From NCBI GenBank assembly GCA_021234155.1, contig JAJEKV010000023.1, forward strand, positions 5,537,945 through 5,601,944: a stretch of 64,000 nucleotides of DNA, read 5' to 3'. Below, piece after piece: positions 12,702 through 23,658 of this stretch; positions within the stretch are counted from its first letter, which is position 1; every line of letters begins with the position of its first letter. The DNA is from Isoetes taiwanensis. Taxonomy: Eukaryota > Streptophyta > Lycopodiopsida > Isoetales > Isoetaceae. Made by a program: the position numbers and the translations under genes. Below the pieces are notes generated by a model that saw only the letters and a list, made by a program, of their open reading frames with translations, had not been told where the DNA came from and made no database searches.

Positions 12702-12784
12702 TTGCAGAGGGCTTATCACTAGGGTTTTTCCTCGAAAATCCGAAAGGGCGAGGTTTTTTAATCCCGGTGATAAGCTCTCTGCAG
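12702..12784 (+). other. Nested hairpin shared with the LINE 3' end
   Basis: An 18-bp outer stem pairs 12702-12719 with 12767-12784; every position pairs if two G-U wobbles are allowed. Inside it CCTCG pairs with CGAGG, and within that UCC-GAAA-GGG forms a GNRA-capped mini-stem. The flanking GGTTTTT and TTTTTTAATCC are also found in the same order at 27171-27260, immediately before the (ATTCT)n tail of a LINE. I infer a 3'-terminal recognition structure of a LINE family. The upstream segment 12604-12700 is open and may be a remnant of the ORF C-terminus, but this is not certain. Confidence 0.7.
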
Positions 12785-12860
12785 GTACACTTAACCGACA
12801 TCTGTAGAATTGTTTTGGAGTCCAGATGATATAACTGAATATTCCCTGTATTTTTTCATT

Positions 12861-12891
12861 GTGGGTAGCTTGCAAATATGCAGCTACCCAC
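12861..12891. other. Short perfect-stem hairpin
   Basis: GTGGGTAGC pairs exactly with GCTACCCAC. Inside, TGCA pairs with TGCA around an AATA loop with one bulged T. It lies 77 bases beyond the larger nested hairpin. A terminator or end structure of a relic transposable element is possible. Confidence 0.6.
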
Positions 12892-13363
12892 TCTCAACCA
12901 TTGTAGAATTCTGCTGAGATGAATGGAAAGCCTAGCTATCGGGAGCTTTTGTCCGTTTTCATGCGAGCCCTTCGAGAACGATACTAATATAACTTATGAA
13001 CATCTAGAAAATTTCTTAGACTATAGCTCGTATTATTAAAAACTCATTGTCACAAGAATCAAGTCAAAACTTGTAATAGTAAGAGACATGAGAACATGCA
13101 AAAGTGATATGTTTGATCATTAAATATCCATTACTTTCATATTTAGCAAGGTCTAAGCACTTCTATAATGAAAAATGCAGTTCTAGAGTGCTGTAAAAAC
13201 TGGCAATTTCTTCAAAGTTTGGACAATCATACCAACATAAAGGTGAATCCAGTGGTCATGAAATTCTCATAGTTCATTAAGAATCAAGTGAAGACTCAGT
13301 CGTAGATTATAAAATTAAAATTTCTCTTGTGAGATATGTAGGTTTAAGTAGCAGGTGGTATGG

Positions 13364-13399
13364 GGGACCATTTTCGGTCCATGGACCCGAAATGGTCCC
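13364..13399. repeat. 36-bp near-perfect palindrome
   Basis: GGGACCATTTTCGGTCC, AT, then GGACCCGAAATGGTCCC form a cruciform-capable inverted repeat with essentially no loop. It lies just outside the pogo-type end at 13428-13662 and has no obvious partner copy in the window. Confidence 0.85.
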
Positions 13400-13427
13400 T
13401 GGCACAACTCTAGTGTTAAAGGATTCT

Positions 13428-13662
13428 TCTTGAGAGCAGCATAAAGGGCAGCCTATCACCATAAGGGGCAGAAACATCCCTTCCTTTGTGGCCATATTTT
13501 TTGCTATTACTGATTGATTTTAGGGAAAAAAAAGTTCATGATAATGCATTGCCATCTAGAGAAGCAAATCCATAAATTTTTTTTCTAGAAATAGCATTGT
13601 TTGCACTACAGGGATTTTGATTTGATCACTGACAAACCGTAGTGGGTACCCTCCCTTACGAG
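13428..13662 (-). mobile_element. Pogo-type transposon end, opposed to 27663
   Basis: This segment is the reverse complement of 27663-27855 with moderate divergence. It shares the terminal CCCTCCCT-TA, GTGATCAAATC, GCAAACAATGCTATTTCTA, ATGGATTTGCTTC and CCTTATGGTGATAGGCTGCCC. The outer boundary at about 13428 is where similarity stops. It is a truncated or short relative of the pogo-like element that starts at 27663, in opposite orientation. Before the gypsy insertion the two ends were about 95 bp apart. Confidence 0.75.
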
Positions 13663-13714
13663 GGCTGCTGGATGATCTTTTCTTTATGTATTTCATTTTG
13701 TTCTTGTTGATAAC

Positions 13715-14551
13715 TGTTACAATGCAAAAATTTTCCCTAAGGAACAATCTCTGCCCGCGTGTGCCACGACGATCAGTGCAAAAATTTTCCCTAAGGAACA
13801 ATCTCTGCCCGCGTGTGCCACGACGATCAGTACCGCCCACACCTTGGATCCCACGACGATCAGCCCTGATCCCCCATGCTGACCTTATGGTTTGCTGCTC
13901 TCACCACAATCCGGATTCTTCCAGAGAATCCTCCCAGGAAGATTGTCCACCGGCTGTCAAGCCCAATTTGGCCCTGGCAACAACAATCTGCCCTAGAGCC
14001 TTAATCCCAACCTTAGGCTGCTTATTTCAGCCCTGTGGCCCAATCCTTGAATCAACGGGACAGTATATATAGCAGAATCGCTTATCAAGCTGTCTCTTGA
14101 TTCAACCGGAAAGCTATCACAGCAGAATCGGCTTCCAAGCCCAATCCGGCTCCTAGCATCAACATATGCCTTGAGGCCACACCCACAACCTCGGAATCCC
14201 AATCCGAGCTCAGGGCTCCACTCTTAGATCAATTCACTAAGTATTCTAGCAGAAATCGGCTTCCATATTTCTGCTCCAGATTTTTTCTCCTGCTCGAAAC
14301 CATCCCCTAGGCTTTATAGAACTCTATCTTGAGTTCCCAGGCAGTCTTGCATGCCCAAAACCGGCCAGACCAGGCCTTTACTTGACCCAAATCCATGCTC
14401 TATAGCTCCTCTTAGAGATCTGGTAGTCGGACTTGCTTCCACGCTTCGTTAGTCTGATACAAATCAGGTTTTGAAGACCCATCCAATATTTCGATGCCAT
14501 GTGTCCATTTTTAATAACATTAAAAACCATAGCTAACCTTTTATCTTATCA
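13715..14551 (-). repeat. 3' LTR of gypsy A, distal part
   Basis: This corresponds to 23659-24425 of the 5' LTR over its full length, with high identity by eye. It starts (plus strand) TGTTACAATGC and ends near TTTTATCTTATCA. It differs from the 5' LTR by an extra copy of a 54-bp unit, which contains GCAAAAATTTTCCCTAAGG and is tandemly repeated at about 13723-13776 and 13777-13830. On its own it looks like a solo LTR, but the matching target duplication and the missing half at 19166-19483 show that it is the outer part of a split 3' LTR. Confidence 0.85.
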
Positions 14552-15789
14552 CTCATATATAATTCAGTCTCATTTTTTGTTTGACACTATTTTTTTGAAG
14601 CTAATTTGTTTGAAGCATGCTGGTGATGACACGTATGTGCAAAAATTTTAAGGGAAAGAATGCTTTAGATTTTTCGAAGGCCCTAATATTTGCCCTCTTC
14701 CGGCTTACTCTATTCCGGCTTCTCCAAAGCTAGAAACCGCGGCCCTTAGAACCATGGCCCAAGATGGATTTTGATTCAAAAAGCAGCGCTATGTTTCTCC
14801 GAGAAGAGCGGATTGAAACTGAAACAGCGGCTGTCGTGTTTTTAGGTTAGGGTTTCGTTGCAGCAGCGAAATGGCTTGGCCAATTTTCCAAAGCTATGGC
14901 AATTTGCTCAGATAAATCCGGCAGCAGGTATTAGGTCTTATTGCTTGCCTTCCAAACTATTTTATGCTCGCAAGCTGTTATGAAAATAGGAACTCTATCG
15001 TTTGACAGAGACTAAGGAGGCAAGGGCTGCCGGAAGTTGACCTCTGACATTGCCGAAAATAGGCACTCTGTCATTTTTTTTTTGGAGCATCACGGGCGAC
15101 GACAATAGATCGGACCAAAGGCAAAGGCTTCTTTCTGTCTTCTCCGTCCATTTTCCACCTCAGACAAATTCAATGAATGGAGCATTGGTATAGAAATCTT
15201 AAGATCTGAAGATGCAATGTGGTTGATTTTAGCACTTCCTGCTATTCTTTGAGCTTGAATCTGTTTCAGAAGGTCACAGGTTTGGTGGGTTTGGGCGAAA
15301 AGCATAGACGAAGTCCTCTTCATGCCATAGCTGCTAAAACTCTTAACATTTCAAGATATGCGGATAAGAGCATGTTAGGGCGTACCACTTTTGGCACCTT
15401 CCAAAGTAGATACTCTGAGTACATAATAGCTAAGTACTTTTCTCTTTTTATTTTTATTGTAGTCAATTCAAGATTTGGAAATACAAATAAAAAAAACATT
15501 ATGTTCGACTTAAGATCAAGATATTGATGTTAGAGACAAGAAGGATTGCTTTCACATTCAAACTTCACGTTTTATAAGACCTTATCAAGCCCTCAAAGTA
15601 CTCAGTGTCTGAGTACTTTTCTGGGTACTTCCTGGGCCCCCAATAGATACAAAAACAGGCACATCCTAGCATGCTCTCACCTATGCCATCGCTATTTTGG
15701 CATTTACACCATGCTTTGGAAGTGGACAGAGGCATTTACACAATGCTGTGGAAGTGGACAAAGGCGGTCCTTCTCGACCTCCTAAATCC

Positions 15790-16315
15790 GTTGCTAATCA
15801 CCATGGTAAGTTTTCAATCGTTGAAAATAATGAAGAAACTTCTGTAGAAGATCATATATGCAGCCTTGCAGATTTTCCTTCTTTGGAATCATCTTTCCTT
15901 GCCTTTAAGCAGACATATCCCAAATTCCCAAATACCTTTACAGTAGGGAATATGCACATCTTCAGCAGAAGAGACATGTTTGTCTAGACTATCGTGGCTT
16001 TGGTCTGTTTTCTCTACTTCAAAGATAGATGGATCCATTCAAGTCCTCTTTCAGCCTCTCCCATTTGTATGTATATCTGCCTGCTCACGTGACGTATGGT
16101 ACTGCAGATGAGGGCTCCATTGAATGGGGGATCCGGCGAAGAATAATGGAATATCTGAATATCAATGATAATGAATACATCGTGGTCTTTACTGCTAGCA
16201 TGAGGACAGCTTTCAAGCTCCTTGCTGAATCATATAACTTTCGAGCGAATCCCAAGCTGATCACTGTGTATGACCATAAAAGTGAGTCTGTTGATTTTAT
16301 GGTGGAGTCTGCCTT
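15790..16315 (+). pseudogene. MOCOS-like (PLP-transferase family) gene fragment
   Basis: Consecutive frames give segments resembling the N-terminal part of plant molybdenum-cofactor-sulfurase-like proteins. They are SLADFPSLESSFLAFKQTYP, then CLDYRGFGLFSLLQ after a frame change near 15985, and after an in-frame stop GSIEWGIRRRIMEYLN, NDNEYIVVFTASMRTAFKLL and AESYNFRANPKLI. In family members this is where a cysteine-desulfurase-like PLP fold begins (CLDYxGFGLFS, then NEYxLVFTxxxxxAFKLLAESY). The lysine that binds PLP and the C-terminal domain are absent. A following open stretch (16330-16480, FSKSECEKMLEWQLDRLLEE) is unrecognised. The fragment is non-functional and lies wholly inside the LTR insertion. 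Confidence 0.7.
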
Positions 16316-16540
16316 ATAAATTTATGATGCCATTGCATTACCACAAATTTAGCAAATCTGAATGTGAAAAAATGCTAGAATGGCAGCTTGATCGATTGCT
16401 TGAAGAATACGGCCTCCCTGTTTCTGCTATAGGAAGCCTTTCAGAGAAAAGAGAGTATGCCATTGGAGCTTTCCTCAAGTTTTTGTTACAGAATAATGCT
16501 TCCTTGCAGCAAGTCACAGCTACTTCTTATTATTTTTGAG

Positions 16541-19165
16541 TAGTTACATGATTATCATATGATTTTGCTTGAACCATGTACTTGGCTTTCTTTGCAGTCT
16601 CTAGCTGTTACTCAGATATATGACTGAGTTACATACCTTCATTGCTCGGGTGCATGGGCCAACTAATTTAGAGCATCATCAAGGTGCAACCTATGCGATA
16701 CGCAACTGTGATTCGTGTTGGGCTGCTATCACATTGTGGCATAGCAGTTATATTTGTTTTTTTTTTTTTTTTTTTTTGAAGGTACGAAAATTTGTATTCA
16801 ACAGATTGGAAGAATTACAACATAAAGATCCCTCATGGATCAGATTTAGCTTAAGTACAACGGATCCCACATGGATCTAAAATTTTGTCTGAAGCTCTTG
16901 TACTCATAAACCTCTCTCAACCTCTTCCTTCATTCAACTACTACTACTACAGTATCAACATCTTTGTAGTTAAACAAAGTTCTACAGGAGTCAAGTGCCC
17001 ATTTTCCACGATCTGCAGACAAATCTTGAATGCTCAAAGAAACCTCTTGCAAAAATAGAGATGAAGAGGAAAGAAATGAAGAGTAACTTGAGCAATCTTC
17101 TGCACTGCTCAAAGAAGCCACCTATGCTTCAAATTATGATCATATCTACAAATCTACTTACATCTGTGAAATCAAATAGAGATGCTGCATTGTTGGGATG
17201 TGCCAGTCAGCCAACCTGAATAGGCTAGACACACAGCCCAGCCGCCAAAACTCTCCTCCAAAGTATGGTTCATGATATGGGAGCGTCGTCCTGGTCACAA
17301 TAAGATCCCTAGCTCGGCATTCTCAAGAAATCTCACAGTCTGTTAATAAACTTGCAAATAGTGATCAAAGAACTCTGTTTCCTTCCAAGAAAACAACCCT
17401 AGATCTTTCCGCTAGTAGGAAAGAGCAAGAGGAAAGGAATCATACAACTGTTTAAAGAATCTGGATTAATATAATAGATTGCTAGAAATCAGAAGAACCT
17501 GAAGCCCCTTTTTCTCAAAGCAGTGCAGAAATCTGCTCCACCTTATAGACCTAGTATGTGCCTTTTCAGTGTGTTCTTGCTTAAAGAAAGAAAGAAAAGA
17601 AGAATTTATGACAGTCCGGCTACTTTAGCATCTCCTGAGAAAGAGCCCTGTAGCCTATTCCACTAATTGGAGATAAACAAAGATTGGGGCAGCCAAAAAT
17701 TCTTCCCAAGATCTTCCTTTCTTGCAAGAAACCTAATGCCTCTGAAGCATTAGAGCAGAAAGACCACGTTAGTGGATTACCTGTATGCTTATAAGAAAGC
17801 CGCCCTGAAGAAGCTTCAAGAAACAGATTATCTGACAATCTTGAGATGCAACAGATCCATCAAAAAGATTTGCAAGAAACCCTGGCTAGCACCTGTAGAA
17901 GTGAAGAGATCTCTGGAAGTGTTGCAACAGTGCCGATTGGAGAGAAGAGAAGAGCGACTTCCCTTCTCTCACGCCGCCCTAGCCGCAGGCACCAAGAACG
18001 GTTGCGTTCATTTCTTCTCCTATTCTTGTTATATTGAATTCCTAACAAATGTGCGTGTAATTGGCATTCTATCTTCCACCATGGCTAATTTAGTTTTCTT
18101 GCTCATTCTAGCAAAGTCTTCGTCTTTGTTCTGTTTTGTTGATCCTTCCAGGATAAAGACCGATTTTGGATTGGGCCCATGACCACAAATAAGTGCCACA
18201 ATCATTTTCAAGAGGATATCTCTCTAATGAATAGATCTTGCCATGTCTATCCTTTCAAATATGGTGGATCAGAATGATTTAAAAAAATCTATAATATACT
18301 GTGTTTTCCAAACTGGAAATCTCAAACAGGAATATATATGAAATATCAAATATGAATGTAAATGTTCAGATTGCATTCACCTACCATGGAAAAGCCAACA
18401 TGTTCTCCTAGTGCCATAGAGAAACTATAATGTTAAAATATGAAATATATGAAAAAATAGACGGTCATGCATTAAACAACTTTCTAATATAATTTTGTTT
18501 CAAGGGACCTCTTAAACAACTTTCTAATATGATTTTGATCCAAGGGACCTCTTAGAAAACTATAGTTGACCAAATTATATTACAGAAAACATATAAATAT
18601 GTCATCTATGGGTTCATATAAATAAGCTCCGCAAAACAGAGCTATCCAAGGACAAAGAAATCACTTTGAACTTCTTCCTGCCTTTTTAGGACGTCTCTGG
18701 CACAATCCAATCATCTCCGCCAAAGCTAAAGCTTCACTATTGCAGAAGGAAAGGGAATTTAGCCATCTATGCAAAATGGTTTTTTGCACCTATTGCATTT
18801 CATATTATGAAAAAAGTACTTAAACTCATGATTGCCAGCTTCAGAACCACCCACAAACCTATGATTAAACGAAAAAATTTGACTTAGATGCAATTCATTG
18901 TTTATTGAATGGGATTGCTTGCTCAACTATGGATGTTCATACTAGGTTCAATTTTTTAACGTTTCAATTTAACAGAAAATCCGCATCGAACACCTCCACT
19001 TGCTATCTCCAGAACCTAACTTTATAGTGAGCAACAATGTACAAAACAGATGGCAATAGTGCAGGTTCAACTCCTACATGTTCTTTTGCATCTCAAGGAT
19101 GTCCAGAATTGAGATCTATTTGACTTAGCTCAAAACTTCTTTTGCAGCGGGTTGACGAAGAGAAA
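16541..19165. other. Rest of the LTR insertion, no gene identified
   Basis: Short ORFs at 17620-18211 on both strands have no recognisable motif. The sequence is AT-rich and shows no further repeat of note beyond the 42-bp tandem pair near 18475-18555. Confidence 0.35.
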
Positions 19166-19483
19166 TGTTCGCGGCGGCCTTGCAACTTACATTAACATTA
19201 ATATCTAATGTTAACCATGCAAGCCTATAGGTTCTCTGCCCCGGCAATCCCTGCTAGCTCTTGCCGCACTAATATTTAATAATATTAGCGCCCCCTAGCA
19301 AACCATTACCCGCCGCTAGCCATTACTACTATTTACCCCGCATCCCGTCACTGTAGACTGATTACAGTCAACACGGCCCATTAAATCACAACTGCCCGGC
19401 AATCGCGACCAATAGTACCCCCGTGCTCATGGACGTCCGTCAAGGGCCCAATTCCCGCCTATGCCCTTGGGAGCACTGTAACA
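19166..19483 (-). repeat. 3' LTR of gypsy A, proximal part
   Basis: Plus-strand 19209-19483 matches 27354-27628 base for base with few changes; both are 275 bp. Similarity continues leftward through an inverted repeat (TTAACATTA-ATATC-TAATGTTAA) to about 19166, matching 24431-24463 beyond the LINE. The inner end TGTTACAG (minus strand) follows the purine tract directly, which fixes the LTR boundary at 19483. Confidence 0.85.
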
Positions 19484-20393
19484 TCCCCCTTTTGGACCTT
19501 GCCCTCAAGGTTGATCCCTTAGATGAGGGGAACCGCTGCACAAATTCCTCCGTCTCCCAGATGGCTTCCTCATGAGACTGGTCCTGCCACTGAACCCGAT
19601 GTTCTACCACATCCCTATTGTGCAGCTGCCGAACTCTTTTATCCAAAAGACGTTTTGGCGTTACAGAGGAGTTTAAGACGATCGGTATACTTTGTGGACT
19701 AACCACGTTAGCGGTATCCAGTATAGCCTTCTTCTGCTGACTTACATGAAACACAAGATGGATCTCTACTTCCTATGGTAAGTTCAACTCGTATGCTATT
19801 TCCCCGATCCTCTTAGTAATCCTAAAAGGCCCAGCATACCGCGGAGTAAGTTTAGGCACCCGACCTTTGGTTAAAGGCCGTAATGTGTTCATTCTTAATG
19901 CCGAAGGATAAACGACCCGTAAGAAAACGTAATCACCTTCTGCATAAGAGATATCTCGTCTATGCTGATTAGCAGACGTTCGTGCCCTATCTTGAGCTTT
20001 TCGCAATGCTTGCTTGCATTGCCGCAGGATTGCATCCATATCATGAAGCATGTGTACGACAACTTCGGTTCTAAGGTACTTATATAAGCCCTTGGGTTTT
20101 GGCCCATCATAGCCACAAAGGAAGTCATCCAAATTCCCGTGTGATGGCTATTATTATAAGCGAACTCTAGATAGAGTAAATAGTCTTCCCATCTAGACTG
20201 CTTCTCGTGGACAAAACTTCGCAACATGTCCTCTAGGATCATGTTTAAACGCTCAGTTTGCTCATCCGTTTGTGGATGATTTCCACTACTCATGTATAAT
20301 CGGATCCTCAATCCTTTCATGAGATCTCTTTAGAAGTGACACGTGAACTTAGTGTCTCGATCACTTACAATGGACAAGGGAATAGGCAACTGC
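19484..20393 (-). pseudogene. Gypsy A integrase C-terminus and chromodomain-like tail
   Basis: Broken frames continue the polyprotein. An SDRDTKF integrase motif near 20355 is followed by an in-frame stop where a Trp is expected. GNHPQTDEQTERLNMILEDM supplies the third catalytic residue, and AYNNSHH follows. Then comes the GKRK-like tail with TPRYAGPFRITKRIGEIAYEL, then RQLHNRDVVEHRVQWQD with AIWETEEFVQRFP, which resembles a degenerate chromodomain. At least three frame changes and several stops separate these blocks. The last coding residues run into the purine tract that precedes the 3' LTR, the usual arrangement in chromoviruses. Confidence 0.85.
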
Positions 20394-22120
20394 TACGTCA
20401 TGCCCCGTAGCCTCCCTTTTTCTAATGCTATAAACTTAGAATACTTGGTTAGCCGATCCACTACTACTAAAATCTGAGTATGTTGCCTAGCAGTTCTAGG
20501 TAATGCGACTATGAAGTCCATACTCACGCTTTCCCAGCATTCATTTGGTATAGGGAGAGGCTGTAACAATCCCGGAGTTTTCCCATGATCCGCCTTCACT
20601 GCTTGACACACCAAGCAGTGACTTATCAAGTGCCTGACTTGATCTTGCAACTCTGGCCAGTAGTAGAACCTCTTTACCAACTCATACGTCTTCCATTCAC
20701 CTCCATGCCCAGCTTGTGGAGTGTCATGTTGTTCACGTAGAATTGACTCCCTAAGGTCCCTACTTGAAGGAACATAAATCCTTCCCTTATAGAAATAGAA
20801 ACCCTCTTGCTCAGTCCACAGCTCCCCGAGCTTGACCATCGCCGGATCTTGCTGATCCTTAGGATATGCATCCTTGATCCTTTGTATACGATCACTTGCC
20901 AAAGTCGTCAAGGTATTTATATGCTTAACTCTTGATAATGCATCGGCAAATGGATTATTTTTGCCCGGCGTATGCTCAATGGAAAAATGGAACTCATGGA
21001 GGAAGTCTAGCCACCTAGCCTGTCTCGGGCTAATTTCGGCTTGACTTTGCAAGAGCCTCAATGGTTTATGGTCGGTATAGACGATAAACTTGCGCGGCTC
21101 TTGGCTCGTCCCACTACGTAAGTAGTGCCTCCATGTCTTTAACGCATGTACAATGGCTAGCAACTCTTGCTCATAAGTTGCATAATTCCTTTCCGCAGGA
21201 CTTAGTTTTCGACTTTCACAAGCCACTACGTGACCCTGCTGCATTAGTACTGCTCCTAACGCTTGGCCACAAGCGTCAGTATAGACCTCAAATGCCTGAT
21301 TCAAATTCGGCACTTTTAGCACAGGACTGCTCACTAGCAAATTCTTAATGCGCCGAAATGCCTCGTGCTGCTCTCTCCCCCACACAAAATCGTGATCTTT
21401 CTTCAAAATATCAGTGAGAGGAGCAACAACTTTAGAAAATTTAGATACAAATTTACGGTAGTACGTGGCTAACCCCAGAAAACTGCGTAACTCTGACACG
21501 TTTTCCGGCGGGAGCCATTGCTGTACCACTTGTACCTTAGCGGAATCTGGGGACATACCGTCACCAGACAGAATATGTCCCAGATAGGCCACTCGCTGCT
21601 TAAAGAAATCACATTCGGAAATCTTGGCATAGAGCTTGTGGTCCCGCAAAATTCGAAGAACGTGTTCCAAATGAGAGAAATGTTCTTCAACAGTTTGCGA
21701 ATAGATGAGAATATCATCTAAAAAGACCTTGACAAACTTGTCCAAATGCTCAGAGAATACTTGATTCATTAATCGCATAAATGTTGCGGGTGCATTCGTA
21801 AGCCCAAACGGCATAACCAGGAACTTATAATGTCCTTGATGAGTTCTGAATGCAGTTTTAGGTTCGTCCCCTTCCCGAATCCTAATCTGATGATATCCAC
21901 TACGGAGGGCAATCTTGGTAAACCATTTGGCACCCCCAAGATGATCCAGAATATCATCGACCCGGGGTAAAGGATATCTATCCTTTACAGTTGCCTTGTT
22001 AAGCGCTCGGTAATCTATGCACATCCGCATAGTACCGTCCTTTTTCTTAACAAGCAAAACGGGACTCGCAAAAGGTGATTTACTTGGTTGTACAAAACCT
22101 TTGCTTAACAATTCTCTCAC
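20393..22120 (-). CDS. Gypsy A reverse transcriptase-RNase H-integrase ORF
   Basis: This 575-codon open frame is the best-preserved part of the element. It begins within RT ([22 protein letters not shown]) and carries the catalytic box [10 protein letters not shown]. It continues through the RT thumb and connection, the RNase H domain ([31 protein letters not shown]) and the integrase HHCC zinc-binding region ending CLVCQAVK. The first catalytic Asp of the integrase core is in SMDFIVALP. The frame is lost at 20393, shortly before the second catalytic Asp. Upstream, RT is joined to the protease region through a frameshift at 22121-22380. The enzyme could copy element RNA in principle, but with gag and integrase broken the element is not autonomous. 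Confidence 0.9.
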   Translation of the reverse strand: MRELLSKGFVQPSKSPFASPVLLVKKKDGTMRMCIDYRALNKATVKDRYPLPRVDDILDHLGGAKWFTKIALRSGYHQIRIREGDEPKTAFRTHQGHYKFLVMPFGLTNAPATFMRLMNQVFSEHLDKFVKVFLDDILIYSQTVEEHFSHLEHVLRILRDHKLYAKISECDFFKQRVAYLGHILSGDGMSPDSAKVQVVQQWLPPENVSELRSFLGLATYYRKFVSKFSKVVAPLTDILKKDHDFVWGREQHEAFRRIKNLLVSSPVLKVPNLNQAFEVYTDACGQALGAVLMQQGHVVACESRKLSPAERNYATYEQELLAIVHALKTWRHYLRSGTSQEPRKFIVYTDHKPLRLLQSQAEISPRQARWLDFLHEFHFSIEHTPGKNNPFADALSRVKHINTLTTLASDRIQRIKDAYPKDQQDPAMVKLGELWTEQEGFYFYKGRIYVPSSRDLRESILREQHDTPQAGHGGEWKTYELVKRFYYWPELQDQVRHLISHCLVCQAVKADHGKTPGLLQPLPIPNECWESVSMDFIVALPRTARQHTQILVVVDRLTKYSKFIALEKGRLRGMT

Positions 22121-22980
22121 TTGCTTTTAACCTCTTCAAGTTTTAGAGGACTTAATTGGTAGGGAGCACGTGCCATTGGCTTAACCCCTGGTTCAAGCAC
22201 AATTTTATGCTCAACCCCCGAGAAGGTAGTGGCCCTTTGGGCAACTCTTCTGGGAACACATCTTTAAATCTTTTCAAAAGATTGTGTAATTCTTGATTTA
22301 CATTTGAACCTAGTTCAATGTTTACACCCATCGAATTACAAGACCTAACCATATCATCATCAGGCATGATATCCATCAAGAGAAAGCTATCTTCTTACAT
22401 GCAATTCCCAATTGCATTCTTTTCTAAACACAGACTTGGAAGAGTCCTAAGAAGATAACCCACGTGCCCTTAATTTGCCCGAGGCACTTCCATGGCTTAA
22501 ACCTTTAAAGGTTTACATGACTTGGAATTGTTCCTGCATAAGAATTTGGTCCACTAAGTCGACCCCGTCGCTTAGCCAAAATTCCTATGGTTTTAATCCT
22601 TTTTCATACGACCTTAACTAAGTGCGTACTAGGATTAATTGTAAGATGTCAAGATATTCCAATATCTTTCCCATCTTGTAAGTTTTGTATATTATCACAA
22701 TATACTTACCCAAATTATAATTGCACCTATTGCATTATAACCTTAAAATTGAGATATACATAAAAAAAATAAAAACATACCTTACTATAGTTCTTTGAAC
22801 TAATTCGGATACTTACATCTAACAGTTTTCCAACTGTCCATTACTTGCACCTACAAGTAATAAAAGAAATTTATCTAAGCAACAAAATCAATTTTGCTAT
22901 TAGTTTTTCCTTCTCGAGAACTTTATTATAGTTCCCAATCAAGCCCCTAAGGTAATTTGATTAAATGTTAGGACAATTCC
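22121..22980 (-). pseudogene. Gypsy A protease and RT N-terminal remnant
   Basis: Residues HNLLKRFKDVFPEELPKG (22152-22379 ORF) form the usual linker just before the Ty3/gypsy RT. The next block, which would read into the RT core, is in a different frame. Further upstream, short segments in several frames occupy the expected retropepsin position, but I cannot find an intact DTGA-type active site. The region is decayed. Confidence 0.6.
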
Positions 22981-23605
22981 ATACATCATGTCCCCTTTTT
23001 TCACAACCCAAACAAGGTTTATCTGCATTAACCCTGTTAATACCATCCTATTCCTTAGAGCCACCCAAAACTTCACGTCTTGGTTGAGAACTGGAATTGT
23101 GCCCATTAAAACTACTCGAACAACCCGGTTGTTCTTCGTCTTTTAGGCTAAACCTTCTACTTGGTTGACTACATATGCAAGCATAGAATACTACTGTATC
23201 CAAATCCCTTGGATGCAGTCTTTTAAGCTTCATTTTAAGTGCAGTGTCATTTATGCCACGCATAAAATAAAAAACCTGACTTTCATCATCTCTAGATTTG
23301 AACAATTGCAAGCGACTTAGAAGCTCCTGCTCATAGGTTCTTAATTCCCCAGTTTGTTGCAAATTATGCAACTGACGATAAGCCATAAGTTCATTCAAGC
23401 AGTCAAAACTTCCTTGGGAAGAGACTTGTGAAGAAATACCCTGCATTGCTTAGTAACTAGTTTATTAACTTCTTGTTCAATAGATGCCATCTTCCCTTGA
23501 AGATATGCTAAGTTTTCAGCCAGCTCTTAAAACACTCTCAAGTTCACGCTTCTCCACTTCCCAAGTGGTTTGGAAGACAGAACTTTTCTCGTCCATTTCT
23601 GCCAT
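22981..23605 (-). pseudogene. Gypsy A gag remnant with zinc knuckle
   Basis: An ATG at 23605 (MAEMDEKSS) begins a frame-broken gag. The 23048-23446 stretch carries the capsid-type segment (TYEQELLSRLQLFKSRDDE, then FYFMRGINDTALKMKL and RDLDTVVFYA). A CX2CX4HX4C zinc knuckle (CLGCEKRGHDVWNC) lies at about 22980-23030. At least two frame changes and a stop separate the start, capsid and knuckle blocks. The short distance from the primer site at about 23650 to this ATG fits the start assignment. Confidence 0.75.
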
Positions 23606-23658
23606 CAAGTCTAGATTTTCCCAGAAAACTAGATTCACGATACCGACTCTCGATACCC

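Larger units (their letters stand above)
14552..19165. mobile_element. 4.6-kb segment inserted in the 3' LTR
   Basis: The 3' LTR jumps here relative to the 5' LTR, so about 4.6 kb is foreign. It carries a decayed MOCOS-like gene fragment (15790-16315), a T-tract at 16758-16777, and a 42-bp tandem pair near 18475-18555 (AACAACTTTCTAATAT units). The left junction reads ATCTTA then TCACTC; the right junction falls within AATGTTCGCGGCGGCC. I see no clear terminal inverted repeats, target duplication or convincing Helitron 3' end, and a little LTR sequence seems lost at the right junction. The element class is therefore unresolved. Confidence 0.55.

Noticed and set aside
12173-12829. Overlapping ORFs of 97 and 98 codons
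   Set aside because: They overlap each other and the hairpin repeats in different frames, with no recognisable domain; only the segment near 12604-12700 could be LINE-derived.
13605-13620. CACTACAGGG as a CACTA terminus
   Set aside because: It lies within the pogo-type arm, whose inverted counterpart reads CTTGTGGTGC instead, and no TGACGC-like subterminal repeats accompany it.
13715-14551. Solo LTR at 13.7-14.5 kb
   Set aside because: The outer 5-bp flank matches the far LTR of the 19-27-kb element rather than its own right flank, and the missing half is at 19.2 kb.
14552-19165. Helitron as the cause of the 4.6-kb LTR insertion
   Set aside because: The left edge starts TC, but no CTRR with a preceding hairpin is present at the right edge, so the class is left open.
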